The notes beneath the pieces were generated by a model. It worked only from the letters and a program-made list of their open reading frames with translations, did no database searches and had not been told where the DNA came from. The position numbers were made by a program, and so were the translations under genes. 64,000 bases of DNA from Caldisericia bacterium (lineage in GTDB: Bacteria > Caldisericota > Caldisericia > JAAYUI01): NCBI GenBank assembly GCA_017999835.1, contig JAGNLA010000004.1, positions 1 through 64,000 of the forward strand, in the 5' to 3' direction. This document shows positions 31,161 through 42,859 of the stretch, in pieces (position 1 is the stretch's first letter; every line of letters begins with the position of its first letter).

Positions 31161-33656
31161 TCAGTCAGTCAGCTTGGGTGGAGCATCCTGAATCTGGATG
31201 GATTCATCAATATCTGGTGGTGAGCCAGGGTCACCCATTCTTGTAATGGATATTACCTTGTCGCCTTCCTCAAGCTTGATGAGCCTTACACCTGTTGCAT
31301 ACCTGCCAAGCTGTGGGATCTGGGATGTGGTTATCCTGATGGTCTGACCCTTGACTGTTATGATAAACAGGTGCTCGTCAGCTCTCACAACCCTGCAGCC
31401 GACAACTGGACCGGACTTTTCATTGATGTTCATGGCGCGAACACCCTTGCCGCCACGTTTTATCAACCTGAAGGTGTCAAACTCGGTGCACTTGCCGTAA
31501 CCGTTTTCAGAGATGCAAAGCAAGGCAGTTTCGGGTTCTTCGACTTCCATGCCGATAACCTGGTCGCCAATGTCAAGCCTTATGCCGATGACACCTTTTG
31601 AAGAACGTCCTGTTATCCTGATGTCGCCTTCGTTGTAGCGGATTGCCTGTCCCATCTTTGAGACTATTACAACTTCTTCGCCCGGGTTGACCGGTCTTGT
31701 CTTCTTGAGCCAATCATCATCCTCAAGGGTAATGGCAATGATGCCGGTTTTTCTGATGTTTTCAAACGACTTGAGCTCGAGTTTTTTAACCGTTCCCTTT
31801 GCAGTTACCATCATCAGGTTCCTGCCGTCCCAGGTTGTGACCGGGAGGAAGGTTGTTACAAACTCAGATGGCAATATTGGCAGCATACTTGTAATCGGTG
31901 TTCCTCTGGCTGCTCTGCCTGTTTCAGGTATCTCAAAAATCTTGAATTTGTAGACCTTGCCAAGGTTTGTGAATGCGAGCATGTCGGTTTTGTTGGTAAC
32001 TGCATAGATGTCCTGGGCTGAATCATCACTATGCGATTGCATGCCTATTACACCCTTGCCACCTCTGCCCTGGGCTCTCCATGCTTCAGCCTTAACACGC
32101 TTCATGTAACCGTCTTTAGTTACCGAAACGATGACTGCGTCATCGGAGATCAGGTCTTCTTTTTTTATCTCGCTGACTTCGGCAGCATGGATTTTAGTTC
32201 TGCGCTTGTCTGCGTATTTTCTCTTGAGCTCTGCAAATTCGTCTTTAATGACCTTGTGGAGAACTTCCGGTTTTTCCAGTATTGCTGTCAGTTCACCGAT
32301 ACGCTTGACCAACTCTGCAATTTCTTTGTCGATTTTGTCGACCTCGAGTTTGGTGAGTCTTGCAAGACGCATGTCCAGAATGGCTTTGGTCTGCTCGTCA
32401 CTGAGATTGAACCTGTCCTTTAGCCCCTTTGCCGCTGCTTCCGTGCTTTCAGCGCTGCGGATTATCTGGATTGTTTCATCGATGTTTGTGATGGCAATCC
32501 TGAGACCTTCCAGGATGTGCTTTCTTTCCTGGGCTTTTTTGAGTTCGAACTCTGTTCTTCGGACAACGGTTGCAATCCTGAAGTCGAGGAAGTTGCGAAG
32601 GATGGTTTTGAGTCCAGCCTCAATTGGTCTGCCATCGATGATGGTGAGCATGATGGCGCCAAATGTTGTTTGGTATGTTGTGTGCTTATAGAGCTGGGTT
32701 TCAACAAGTTGCGGATCGGCACCTTGTTTTAGTTCAATTACAACCCTGAGACCTTCCCTGTCGGATTCGTCACGAAGATCGCTGATGCCTTCAATCTTTT
32801 TCTCGCGCACAAGGCTGGCAATATCTGCAACCATCTGCGCCTTGTTGACCATATACGGAATTTCGCTGATTATCAGAGAGGTTCTCTTGCCTTCGTTTTC
32901 AATTGACGAGATGCCTCTGGTGATTATCGAGCCACGGCCTGTTTCATAGAATTTTCTTATACCTGCAGGTGAGATTATCTGGCCACCGGTTGGGAAGTCC
33001 GGGCCAGGCATAAGAGCCATCAAAGCCTCGGTTTCGACTTCCTCGTCGGTGCGGTCAATCATGTAGTTGAGGCAGTCAATCATCTCGCCAAGGTTGTGTG
33101 GCGGAATGTTTGAGGCCATGCCTACACCTATGCCTGATGAACCGTTGAGAAGGATGATTGGCAGCTTTGAAGGCAGAACCACTGGTTCATCAAGTGTGTT
33201 GTCAAAGTTTCTTGACCAAGCAATGGTGTTTTGGTCTATTTCGTCAAGCATTGACATGGCAATCGGAGTCAGTCTGACTTCTGTGTAACGTTGGGCAGCA
33301 GCCATGTCTCCGTCTATTGAGCCGAAGTTGCCCTGACCGTCAACAAGAGGGTATCGGGTCGAGAACGGTTGAGCCAGCCTTACGAGAGCGTCGTAGACTG
33401 CGGTTTCACCGTGCGGGTGGTACTTGCCCAGGACGTCTCCGACGATTCTGGCTGATTTCTTGTGTGGCTTGTCCGGTGTGTTGCCAAGCTCGTTCATAGC
33501 ATAGAGAACACGCCTGTGAACAGGTTTTAGTCCGTCCTTTGCGTCAGGAATCGATCGCCCGATGTTGACCGACATGGCGTAGTCGAGGTAATAGGTTTTT
33601 ATCTCTTCTTCGACTTTTATCTCTCTGATGTTTTGTCCTAAGTTTTCAGATTCCAT
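31161..33656 (-). CDS. gyrA: DNA gyrase subunit A
   Basis: The 831-residue GyrA has the breakage-reunion domain with catalytic Tyr124 in [10 protein letters not shown] and the region [16 protein letters not shown]. The C-terminal six-blade pinwheel begins with the GyrA box variant QGRGGKG. The box marks it as gyrase rather than topoisomerase IV. It follows gyrB after 9 bases. Confidence 0.97.
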   Translation of the reverse strand: MESENLGQNIREIKVEEEIKTYYLDYAMSVNIGRSIPDAKDGLKPVHRRVLYAMNELGNTPDKPHKKSARIVGDVLGKYHPHGETAVYDALVRLAQPFSTRYPLVDGQGNFGSIDGDMAAAQRYTEVRLTPIAMSMLDEIDQNTIAWSRNFDNTLDEPVVLPSKLPIILLNGSSGIGVGMASNIPPHNLGEMIDCLNYMIDRTDEEVETEALMALMPGPDFPTGGQIISPAGIRKFYETGRGSIITRGISSIENEGKRTSLIISEIPYMVNKAQMVADIASLVREKKIEGISDLRDESDREGLRVVIELKQGADPQLVETQLYKHTTYQTTFGAIMLTIIDGRPIEAGLKTILRNFLDFRIATVVRRTEFELKKAQERKHILEGLRIAITNIDETIQIIRSAESTEAAAKGLKDRFNLSDEQTKAILDMRLARLTKLEVDKIDKEIAELVKRIGELTAILEKPEVLHKVIKDEFAELKRKYADKRRTKIHAAEVSEIKKEDLISDDAVIVSVTKDGYMKRVKAEAWRAQGRGGKGVIGMQSHSDDSAQDIYAVTNKTDMLAFTNLGKVYKFKIFEIPETGRAARGTPITSMLPILPSEFVTTFLPVTTWDGRNLMMVTAKGTVKKLELKSFENIRKTGIIAITLEDDDWLKKTRPVNPGEEVVIVSKMGQAIRYNEGDIRITGRSSKGVIGIRLDIGDQVIGMEVEEPETALLCISENGYGKCTEFDTFRLIKRGGKGVRAMNINEKSGPVVGCRVVRADEHLFIITVKGQTIRITTSQIPQLGRYATGVRLIKLEEGDKVISITRMGDPGSPPDIDESIQIQDAPPKLTD

Positions 33657-33665
33657 CGGTCACCT

Positions 33666-35621
<1,956 letters not shown>

Positions 35622-35631
35622 TCAACAAAAC

Positions 35632-36117
35632 ATGGATAAGCCAGCAATCAACAGGATATTGAAGAAAGCGGTGACTGTTCTACTTCCAACCATAGTACTG
35701 CTTGCCCTCTCATCTTGTTCACCAGGGTCGGGGACATCGATCCAGCTTCCAAACACCAACGTCAAAGGCATGCCAGACCTGTCTGTCAGAGACGTGCCAA
35801 TCTTCTCCCCTTCAACCGACAACCCAGACAACCCGCTGAAAAAGGTTTCGGACAAGAAAACTGTTGGCGGGGCAGACGTCCTGTTCGAGGGAACGATAGA
35901 AACAAGTTTTGAGCCAGGCTATGTTTACACGTGGTATGAGAAGGAACTAAAAAAATCGGATTGGCGAGTTATTTATACCAGAAAATACGACGATGTGTAT
36001 AAAGAAGGCAAGTTCACCTCCACCCGTGGAGACGAGACACTTGATCTCTCAATAATCAAGAGTTCAAACAACACTAAAACCGTCATAATTTATCTGTGCA
36101 CCAAGGAGCCCAAATGA
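35632..36117 (+). CDS. Lipoprotein of unknown function, first of a pair
   Basis: The 161-residue protein has a signal peptide ending in the lipobox LLALSSC, so it is expected to be lipid-anchored outside the membrane. The mature part has a compact alpha/beta domain with GYVYTWYEKELKKSDWRVIY. The tandem gene product has a matching FEWYDKNYANYGFKLKS, so the two are paralogues. The family is not recognised. ATG 35632 follows GAGG; a GTG at 35617 is possible. Confidence 0.75.
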   Translation: MDKPAINRILKKAVTVLLPTIVLLALSSCSPGSGTSIQLPNTNVKGMPDLSVRDVPIFSPSTDNPDNPLKKVSDKKTVGGADVLFEGTIETSFEPGYVYTWYEKELKKSDWRVIYTRKYDDVYKEGKFTSTRGDETLDLSIIKSSNNTKTVIIYLCTKEPK

Positions 36118-36683
36118 CAAGAAAACTGCTTTTTGCATGCTGTGCCTGCGTAATCATTTTGTCACTTGCCGGCTGTTCTGAAACCGCAAAGGTCAGCAGC
36201 ACTGATTATCTCAAGCCTATTGACAAGGATTACAAAACCCCTGAAGTTGCCAAGCCAGAGGAAGTAATCATTCCATTTTTGACAAACCAGGCGTGGGCCG
36301 ACGAACTTTCAAAATTCGTTCCAGTCTACGAGAATCCCGAATTTATGTCTGAGAAAGACATGGGAAGACCGGAAATTTTCCGAAACCCACTAAACGGCAA
36401 GGCGACTGACATCACAGCACAAACATACCACAAAGGTGATCCTAGAGCCATTTTCGAATGGTATGACAAAAATTATGCCAACTACGGCTTTAAACTCAAA
36501 AGCCAGAGTGATAACAAAGATTCAAGGGTTTACATCGTTGTTGATGAGCATGGCTACTTCATTCTCACTGACGGCAGCAATGCATTTGAGATTCACGTCT
36601 GGAAGCTTGACGGTTATCCAGAATGGACAAAGGTCACGTACTCTGGCACAGTCGCCAAAGATTGTCAGTGTGGCACAAGATAA
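36114..36683 (+). CDS. Lipoprotein of unknown function, second of a pair
   Basis: A 189-residue lipoprotein with lipobox SLAGC (signal LLFACCACVIILSLAGC). The mature part shares the FEWYDKNYANYGFKL motif with its neighbour and ends with a Cys pair DCQC. AAGGAG precedes ATG 36114, which overlaps the stop of the first lipoprotein, so they are co-translated and perhaps form a complex. Function is unknown. Confidence 0.75.
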   Translation: MTRKLLFACCACVIILSLAGCSETAKVSSTDYLKPIDKDYKTPEVAKPEEVIIPFLTNQAWADELSKFVPVYENPEFMSEKDMGRPEIFRNPLNGKATDITAQTYHKGDPRAIFEWYDKNYANYGFKLKSQSDNKDSRVYIVVDEHGYFILTDGSNAFEIHVWKLDGYPEWTKVTYSGTVAKDCQCGTR

Positions 36684-36716
36684 TAACGGTCTAAAGAATA
36701 ATTTCCGAACATATCC

Positions 36717-36745
36717 AAAGCTCCCGTTTCTCGGGAGCTTTTTTT
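36717..36745 (+). terminator. Rho-independent terminator after the lipoprotein pair
   Basis: GCTCCCG and CGGGAGC pair around loop TTTCT, followed by T7. Confidence 0.9.
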
Positions 36746-36806
36746 GTTTGAACCTTTTAATATGTTGTTAGGTAATTGTTTCAAACTACCTCAAAGGAGG
36801 ATGAAA

Positions 36807-39800
36807 ATGAAAAAGTTTGCAATATGCATCCTCGCAGCGATGATGGCGCTTGCCATCGTCCCATTCGGAACTGCCAAGGCTGCTGCAGCCGTTAATGGCA
36901 GAATTAGCGGTCTTGACTGTTACTCAGGCAGGATGGTCGTTGTTTATTCAAGCATTGGTGGAACAATGAATGTTCAGATAACAGATTCCACCAGCATCTC
37001 TGTCAATGGAGCGCAAGCTTCATGCTCTGACCTTCAAATTGGGATGAGCGTCACCGTTTCAGGCGAGATGCAGGACAACATCCTGGTTGCGTCAAGAGTT
37101 GCTGCCACAGGTGCTGCCCAGGAGCAGACATTCAGGCTGTCAGGCAAAGTTGTGTCGATATCATGTCCTTCAACTCTTATCGTCTCAACTTCGTATGGAA
37201 CAATCACATTTGACATCTCGAATGCCAATTTCACAAAAAACGGCGTCGGAGCATCATGCGACCAGATTGCATCAGGTGACACCGTTATCATTTCTGGAGT
37301 CAAAAAAGGGCAGGACTACATAGCACAAACCGTCGCTGCGATGGCTTCGGCTGAAACGTTCTCTATCCATGGGACAATCATCACAATCAACTGTCCAGTA
37401 ATTACCGTGGAAGTCTCAGGTCAGTCCATTGACATCAACGTCAGCTCAGCAAGCATTCTCATTAACGGCAAGCCTTCTGACTGTTCCTCGCTTGAGCCAA
37501 GCATGAACGTATCTGTAACCGGCACAAAGACAGGACAGAATTATGTCGCAAGGCAGGTCAATGCCATCCGACCGCCAGAACCATTTACAATCTCAGGAAA
37601 AGTCTCATCAATCAATTGCTCGTCCGGAATCCTGTACCTTTCAACAAGCCAGGGCGTGCTCAATATTGTGGTCTCAAGCTCCTCTTTCTCAAAAAACGGC
37701 AGCAACGTTACATGCTCAGATATAAAACCTGGCGATACAGTTGTGGTTACTGGACTTACAGATGGAACGACTTATCAAGCCCAAACGGTTGATGTCACCG
37801 CCTCTCTTCCCGTGGCTTTCAACATCACTGCTCCGATAACTACCGTCAACTGTCCAAAAATTACAGTCAAAAGCTCAATAACAATTTCTCTCGAAAGCGC
37901 AACAATTCTGATCAATGGCCAAAATGCATCTTGTTCAGACCTCAAGGTCGGCGACGTTGCAACCATCAATGGAACTTCCTCCGACGGCTCCTACACGGCA
38001 AACGCAGTATACGTTGCAAGAGCGTCAACTGACCCAACACCTGATCCAGACCCACCAACAACAAAAGTCCTCACGGGAATCGTAAAGCAAATCGACTGCT
38101 CGTCCAACGTTGTAATCGTTTCATCTAATACCGGTGATTTCTCGCTCCCCCTCAACATCTCATTCACACGAGACGGTATGGCTGCAACATGTGCCGACCT
38201 GGTCGTTGGCGACAAAGTTACGATCACCTATACAGTACAAGATAGCAATGTAACTTTGAAATCCATAGAGTTTGAGTCTACATCCGGTGGAGGTTCAGGC
38301 TACACAACAATTACAATGCAAGGCGAAATCGTATTCATCGACTGCAATGCAAAAATGCTCAATCTCAAGAAATCGGACAATACAGTGGTTGTTGTAACCA
38401 TCGATCCTTCATGTCTCTTCTATTCCAACAATTCAAAAGTCTCTTGTTCAGATTTTGCAGTTGGAGACAATGTTACAGTTTACGCAAAGGTTTACACATC
38501 AAGCGGAATGACCTCTGCGTACAGAATTGCAAAAACATCAAGCACCGACCCTGAACCTCCTGCAGAAGACGTATTCAAAGGCTATATCAGCTCAGTGGAT
38601 TGCCTTAGTCAGAGGATCACTATCAAGATTGACCCGGTCGAATATCCAGTAGACATTTCCGCTGCTGCAATCTATGTTGACGGGAAAGCTGTAAGCTGCA
38701 CCAATCTCTCAGTAGGCATGGAAGTGACCATCACTGGCAGAGGAGACTCATCAACAGGCAACATTTTCATCATTGCAAAAAAAGTTGATGCAAAATCAAC
38801 TAACTCAGGCTGTGACAATGGTGTCTATTCCATCACCGGAACAGTTGAATTCATCGACTATATAAACAAAGTTATCACAATAAAAATCGGCTCCTCATAC
38901 ATCACCGTGACATGGAACGACACCACGATATTCACTGTTGACGGCGTAACCTCGACTTATGACAAGATACTCAAAGGAGACACCGTCACCGTAAACATCG
39001 AATGTTCAACAAACCAAAGCATGATTGCAAAAACCGTGAACAAGAAAACATCATCATCTTCAACAACAAACACCATCAGCGGAACAATTCTCTCGATCAT
39101 GTGCAGCAAAGGTTACATGACAATCTCAGGCGCTGACGGCATACCAATTACCATCAAGCTCTATTCAACAACCGAGTTCTATCTCAACGGAATCAAGGTA
39201 ACCTGCAGTGCACTAATTCCAGGCTTTACCGTAACAGTCACATACACAACTGATCAGGTAGGCTACAAAGTTGCTTCAAAAGTCGAAGCCACAACACCAA
39301 CCTCAGGCGGAGGTTCAGGTGGCGGATCAAGTGGTGGAGGCACCGGTGGAGGTTCAAGCGGCGGAACACCACCACAGCCACCACCAGGAACAGGTAGCGG
39401 TGGTGGATCTTCAGGCGGAGGTTCATCAGGTGGCGGAAGCGGTTCAAGCGGAAGTGGAAGCTCTGTTAAATCTGGCGATCCGTACCAGTCGGTTGTAACA
39501 GTTGAGTCATTCGACTGTGCCTCAGGAACAATCAAGGGTGCAGACGAATACAACTCAGGAACCAAGGTTGAAGTTAACCTTACAAGTGAAGGCGGATTCT
39601 GGTATAAGCAAGAAAAGATTGACTGCGACAGAGTCAAACCAGGCTATCTAGTTAAAATCGTAGGTAAGTATGGTTCCAGCTCATCAAAGATTAATGCCGA
39701 ATCAATCGAAGTTCTTCCGGTATCACCCGTTTCCTTCAGCGTCATCGGCAGGGTTGTAGAAGTCAACACCAGCACAGGTATTGTCAAACTCGAAAAGATC

Positions 39801-41138
39801 ACAACCACCCAATCCCAAGATCCAATCATCATGTCAACAGCCGGCACATCTGAAACATTCACAGTCAAAATTGACCCAACAACCACCTTTGACTACAGGG
39901 GTGAAAAGCTGACCATCAAGGATCTTCGCGCTGGAATCATCATGAACGTCGAAGGCTTACTCGACCCTGTCAACAGCTTTATGACAACAAACAACTTTGC
40001 CCTCTCGGCAAGGCAGGCAACAGCCGTAACACAAACCGGTACAGTTGCCGACGTGTTCTGCGACAAGAACCTCTTCTGGATATCACTTGCCGACAAACCC
40101 GATTCAAAGTATGTACTCATAAGACTTAGCGCCGAAACAGACATCCAGGTCAACGGTTCAAAGGCAACATGCTCTGACATCGTCAAGGGCGCAACCGTAA
40201 CAATCAATGGCAAGCTCGATCCGTTCGATCTGTTTGTCACAGCCGAATCAATTGAGTCAGAAATAGAAAAGGCCAAGAGCTCAACTGTCGAAGGCGAAGT
40301 TGTCTCAGTTGACACCGACAGATCATTCCTGTGGATAAAGATTGACGATGCCAACGGTATCAGATACATCCAGGTCTTCTTCACGGCAGAAACAAAGATT
40401 CTCTTCTTTGGAAAAGCAGGAACAGCATCTGACCTTGCAACAGCAGGCATGGTGTCAATCACAGGTCTTGCCGACACAGCCAACGCCTTCATCTTCAATG
40501 CCACAACCATCGAAACAACCGGCAAGATTTCTGAAAACCTGACAGCTTCGGGTACGGTGGTGTTTACCGATTGCTCATCAAAAGTCTTGTTTGTAAAGAC
40601 ATCAGCTGGTGTTGAAAGATTCGAACTGACCACAACAACAAAGCTCCTTGCAGGTGACAAGATTGCTTCCTGTACAGACATCAAGGAAGGCGCAGCCGTC
40701 ACACTCGTTTACGACAAGAAGGGTACAAAGACATTTGTAACAAAAATCACCCTTCCGGCAGCAAAGACCATCATCAAACTAACAGTTGGCCTGGGTGCCA
40801 TGAGCATCAACGGCAAAAACCAGCTCATCGATGCACCACCGTACATCAAAAATGGCACAACAATGGTACCTCTGAGAGTGGTCACTGAAGCTCTCAACGC
40901 CTCTGTCAGCTGGAATCAGTCCGACAAGAGGATCACCATTCAAAAAGGTTCGAAAGTCATCATCTGCTGGATCGGCAGAACCGATGCCCTGGTTGGCGGT
41001 CTTTCAACAACGATTAGCCAGGCTCCGGAGCAGGACAAGTCAGGCAGGACAATGGTTCCAATCCGCTTCATGTCCGAGCTGTTCGGCGCCGAAGTCCTCT
41101 GGGATCAGGCCTCAAAGACAATCACAATCACCATGTAA
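36807..41138 (+). CDS. Giant exported protein with 15 OB-like (DUF5666-type) repeats and a copper-amine-oxidase N-terminal domain
   Basis: The 1443-residue protein has a signal peptide (residues 1-26, ending GTAKA). Fifteen repeats of about 75-90 residues follow. Each starts like GKVSSINCSSG, has a middle strand ending in NGxxxxC-SDL-xxGD and a final xVTGxxxGxxYxAxxV, matching the DUF5666 beta-barrel pattern. A Gly/Ser/Pro-rich linker (encoded at about 39300-39475) divides ten repeats from five. The C-terminal 115 residues form a copper-amine-oxidase N-terminal domain (GTTMVPLRVVTEAL and GRTMVPIRFMSELFGA). It is probably an extended surface stalk. Most repeats have a fixed Cys pair. ATG 36807 sits six bases after AAAGGAGG. 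Confidence 0.85.
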   Translation: MKKFAICILAAMMALAIVPFGTAKAAAAVNGRISGLDCYSGRMVVVYSSIGGTMNVQITDSTSISVNGAQASCSDLQIGMSVTVSGEMQDNILVASRVAATGAAQEQTFRLSGKVVSISCPSTLIVSTSYGTITFDISNANFTKNGVGASCDQIASGDTVIISGVKKGQDYIAQTVAAMASAETFSIHGTIITINCPVITVEVSGQSIDINVSSASILINGKPSDCSSLEPSMNVSVTGTKTGQNYVARQVNAIRPPEPFTISGKVSSINCSSGILYLSTSQGVLNIVVSSSSFSKNGSNVTCSDIKPGDTVVVTGLTDGTTYQAQTVDVTASLPVAFNITAPITTVNCPKITVKSSITISLESATILINGQNASCSDLKVGDVATINGTSSDGSYTANAVYVARASTDPTPDPDPPTTKVLTGIVKQIDCSSNVVIVSSNTGDFSLPLNISFTRDGMAATCADLVVGDKVTITYTVQDSNVTLKSIEFESTSGGGSGYTTITMQGEIVFIDCNAKMLNLKKSDNTVVVVTIDPSCLFYSNNSKVSCSDFAVGDNVTVYAKVYTSSGMTSAYRIAKTSSTDPEPPAEDVFKGYISSVDCLSQRITIKIDPVEYPVDISAAAIYVDGKAVSCTNLSVGMEVTITGRGDSSTGNIFIIAKKVDAKSTNSGCDNGVYSITGTVEFIDYINKVITIKIGSSYITVTWNDTTIFTVDGVTSTYDKILKGDTVTVNIECSTNQSMIAKTVNKKTSSSSTTNTISGTILSIMCSKGYMTISGADGIPITIKLYSTTEFYLNGIKVTCSALIPGFTVTVTYTTDQVGYKVASKVEATTPTSGGGSGGGSSGGGTGGGSSGGTPPQPPPGTGSGGGSSGGGSSGGGSGSSGSGSSVKSGDPYQSVVTVESFDCASGTIKGADEYNSGTKVEVNLTSEGGFWYKQEKIDCDRVKPGYLVKIVGKYGSSSSKINAESIEVLPVSPVSFSVIGRVVEVNTSTGIVKLEKITTTQSQDPIIMSTAGTSETFTVKIDPTTTFDYRGEKLTIKDLRAGIIMNVEGLLDPVNSFMTTNNFALSARQATAVTQTGTVADVFCDKNLFWISLADKPDSKYVLIRLSAETDIQVNGSKATCSDIVKGATVTINGKLDPFDLFVTAESIESEIEKAKSSTVEGEVVSVDTDRSFLWIKIDDANGIRYIQVFFTAETKILFFGKAGTASDLATAGMVSITGLADTANAFIFNATTIETTGKISENLTASGTVVFTDCSSKVLFVKTSAGVERFELTTTTKLLAGDKIASCTDIKEGAAVTLVYDKKGTKTFVTKITLPAAKTIIKLTVGLGAMSINGKNQLIDAPPYIKNGTTMVPLRVVTEALNASVSWNQSDKRITIQKGSKVIICWIGRTDALVGGLSTTISQAPEQDKSGRTMVPIRFMSELFGAEVLWDQASKTITITM

Positions 41139-41162
41139 CAAACTGCTGCTCGACTTAAACCA

Positions 41163-41195
41163 GAAGCCCCGAATTTCTTCGGGGCTTCTTCATTT
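41163..41195 (+). terminator. Rho-independent terminator after the giant repeat protein
   Basis: GAAGCCCCGAA and TTCGGGGCTTC form an 11-bp stem with a 4-nt loop, followed by TTCATTTT. Confidence 0.88.
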
Positions 41196-41337
41196 TCTGG
41201 CATTGTGATGAATCTAGGTGATGAATTCTCTTCTGTTTAGACTCAATAAAATGATTACGCTATACGCTACATCTTTGGGCATTAATATCAGAAATAAACA
41301 GCTAGGTTAAATCAATATGTTAAGTTCAAATCGAATT

Positions 41338-41358
41338 CATGCATGTAATACATGCATG
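41338..41358. promoter_or_regulatory. Perfect 9-bp inverted repeat, operator-like
   Basis: CATGCATGT, aat, ACATGCATG. A 21-bp near-perfect palindrome in the 480-bp AT-rich gap before the thioester-domain gene. Its size and symmetry suit a dimeric regulator. The rest of 41196-41490 shows no gene. Confidence 0.45.
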
Positions 41359-41494
41359 TTTATTTACTTCACAACTACATTTGAGAGCTATCTCGAGATG
41401 TTAAAATGATTTTACCATACCTTAATGTATATTTTTTCTTTGTTAATGTTAAACACATCATAATCACAGGTAAGTTTAACTATTGTAATATTAC

Positions 41495-41621
41495 TATAAT
41501 AAACACAATCAAAAGCAGGAAAGGAGGCTATATCTCCAAAAAAGACCTAAACACATAGTGGCATGAAAAAGCTGGATTGGAACTTGAAAACGCTGATAGC
41601 CTTAAATTAAGGAGGATTTTT
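41495..41621 (+). promoter_or_regulatory. -10 box and structured leader of the thioester-domain gene
   Basis: TATAAT at 41495-41500 (weak -35) would start a transcript near 41507. The leader has GGAG/CTCC and GGCTAT/ATAGCC pairings, and the Shine-Dalgarno AAGGAGG lies in the palindrome CCTTAAATTAAGG (41600-41612). It matches no riboswitch I know. Confidence 0.35.
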
Positions 41622-42662
41622 ATGAAAAAACTGTCTATCGCATTAATGACACTTGTATTTGCACTTTGCCTAGTTGTTCCAGCTTTGACTACGGTGGTTG
41701 CCGCAGAAATCAAGGAATATCCGTTGTTTGCTGGAAAGTCGGCAAAAGTTGGAAAGATTCAGGTCACAAACGACTCGATCAATTTGAAAATTAAAGTTTT
41801 AGTCGAAGACCCCTGGGTTCTTGTAGGTTCACCACACATAGAGGTCGCTGCAACAGTCGATGGAATACCACAAAAGAATGGGAATCCGATACCAGGGCAG
41901 TTCACCTACACCGGCAAGGATGTTTCCATACCTCTTGGCAGTTGGTCAGCAGGCAAGGAGTTGATTGTTGCAGCTCATGCCGTCGTTAAAAAAAGAACCG
42001 GCTATAACCCGCCAAGCCTTGTTGACTTTGCCAATGCGTTGCCGGCACAGGCCAAAATGACAATCTCCTATCCCGGAACAAGCAGCTATTTCAAGGCTAC
42101 TTTCTCATCCGGTTTGTCAGGCACATTCAACTCATGGTGCATAGATACCGACCACCCAATTGCTCCAAAAACACTGTACACAGTCAATGTTTACTCGTCA
42201 TACGAATCCCTTCCGGCTGGGACAGTTTCTTATCCTGAGAACTTTGACCTTGTCAACTGGATTTTAAACCAGAAGTTCATTGGCAAGGCATCCACCTGCA
42301 AAGGCACATACACATGGGGCGACATCCAGATTGTAATCTGGACACTCCTCGAAAGCACGGCGCCAGGCGCATCCACCGGTACAGTAGGACCTTGGGAGCA
42401 GTGCAGGGTCGACGAGTTAGTCAGCGCTGCAAAATCCAAAGGTGAAAACTACACTCCTCCATGTGGCGGCGTCATCGCCACCATTCTGGTACCAACAAAT
42501 AACGCTCAGGTTTTAATCGTAGAAACAACAGCCGCTGCTGTTAATGTAGAGTGCGTTCCAGTTTATGGATCAGATGAAACCGCATGGGCCGCAGAGTCCG
42601 AAGGCAATCACGCTTTCCCGGGTAAAAACTGGGCCACATACGTTCATTACACAGTTCAATAA
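41622..42662 (+). CDS. Secreted protein with candidate thioester domain (TED-like)
   Basis: The 346-residue protein has a signal peptide (LMTLVFALCLVVPALTTVVAA). An N-terminal beta domain runs to about residue 145. A region at about 150-330 looks like the thioester/TQXA domain of Gram-positive adhesins: SWCID at Cys173, YTVNVYSSYESLP, DLVNWILNQKF and YTWGDIQIVIW with Gln236. In TED adhesins a Cys and a Gln of such motifs form an internal thioester that binds host or surface targets covalently. There is no LPxTG or membrane anchor, so attachment to the cell is unclear. AAGGAGG precedes ATG 41622. Confidence 0.72.
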   Translation: MKKLSIALMTLVFALCLVVPALTTVVAAEIKEYPLFAGKSAKVGKIQVTNDSINLKIKVLVEDPWVLVGSPHIEVAATVDGIPQKNGNPIPGQFTYTGKDVSIPLGSWSAGKELIVAAHAVVKKRTGYNPPSLVDFANALPAQAKMTISYPGTSSYFKATFSSGLSGTFNSWCIDTDHPIAPKTLYTVNVYSSYESLPAGTVSYPENFDLVNWILNQKFIGKASTCKGTYTWGDIQIVIWTLLESTAPGASTGTVGPWEQCRVDELVSAAKSKGENYTPPCGGVIATILVPTNNAQVLIVETTAAAVNVECVPVYGSDETAWAAESEGNHAFPGKNWATYVHYTVQ

Positions 42663-42680
42663 TAATCTAGAAAAGCTAGA

Positions 42681-42709
42681 AAAGCCCCGGTTTTGTCCGG
42701 GGCTTTTTT
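42681..42709 (+). terminator. Rho-independent terminator after the thioester-domain gene
   Basis: AAAGCCCCGG and CCGGGGCTTT form a stem around TTTTGT, followed by further T residues. Confidence 0.92.
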
Positions 42710-42859
42710 GTTGGTATTTGATATACAATCTCATCTTGATGAACCATTTTCTTTTGTATAATGAAATTCCTTGGCCAAAGCATTTCAAGTCAAGAAATCA
42801 AACTTATGCTTCTGTAAAATCTTTTCTTGTGAGGTGGAATTACGAGCAACTGGGAAAAC

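Noticed and set aside
39263-39637. Pro-rich open frame antisense to the Gly/Ser linker
   Set aside because: It is a mirror of the low-complexity GGA/TCA codons on the plus strand; no ribosome site and no known domain.
39893-40702. 270-codon open frame antisense to the giant repeat gene
   Set aside because: The plus strand encodes clear repeats; the antisense frame is open because of codon bias, not function.
41500-41621. Known riboswitch (c-di-GMP, SAM, fluoride) in the thioester-gene leader
   Set aside because: I compared the core motifs from memory; none of the conserved cores is present.
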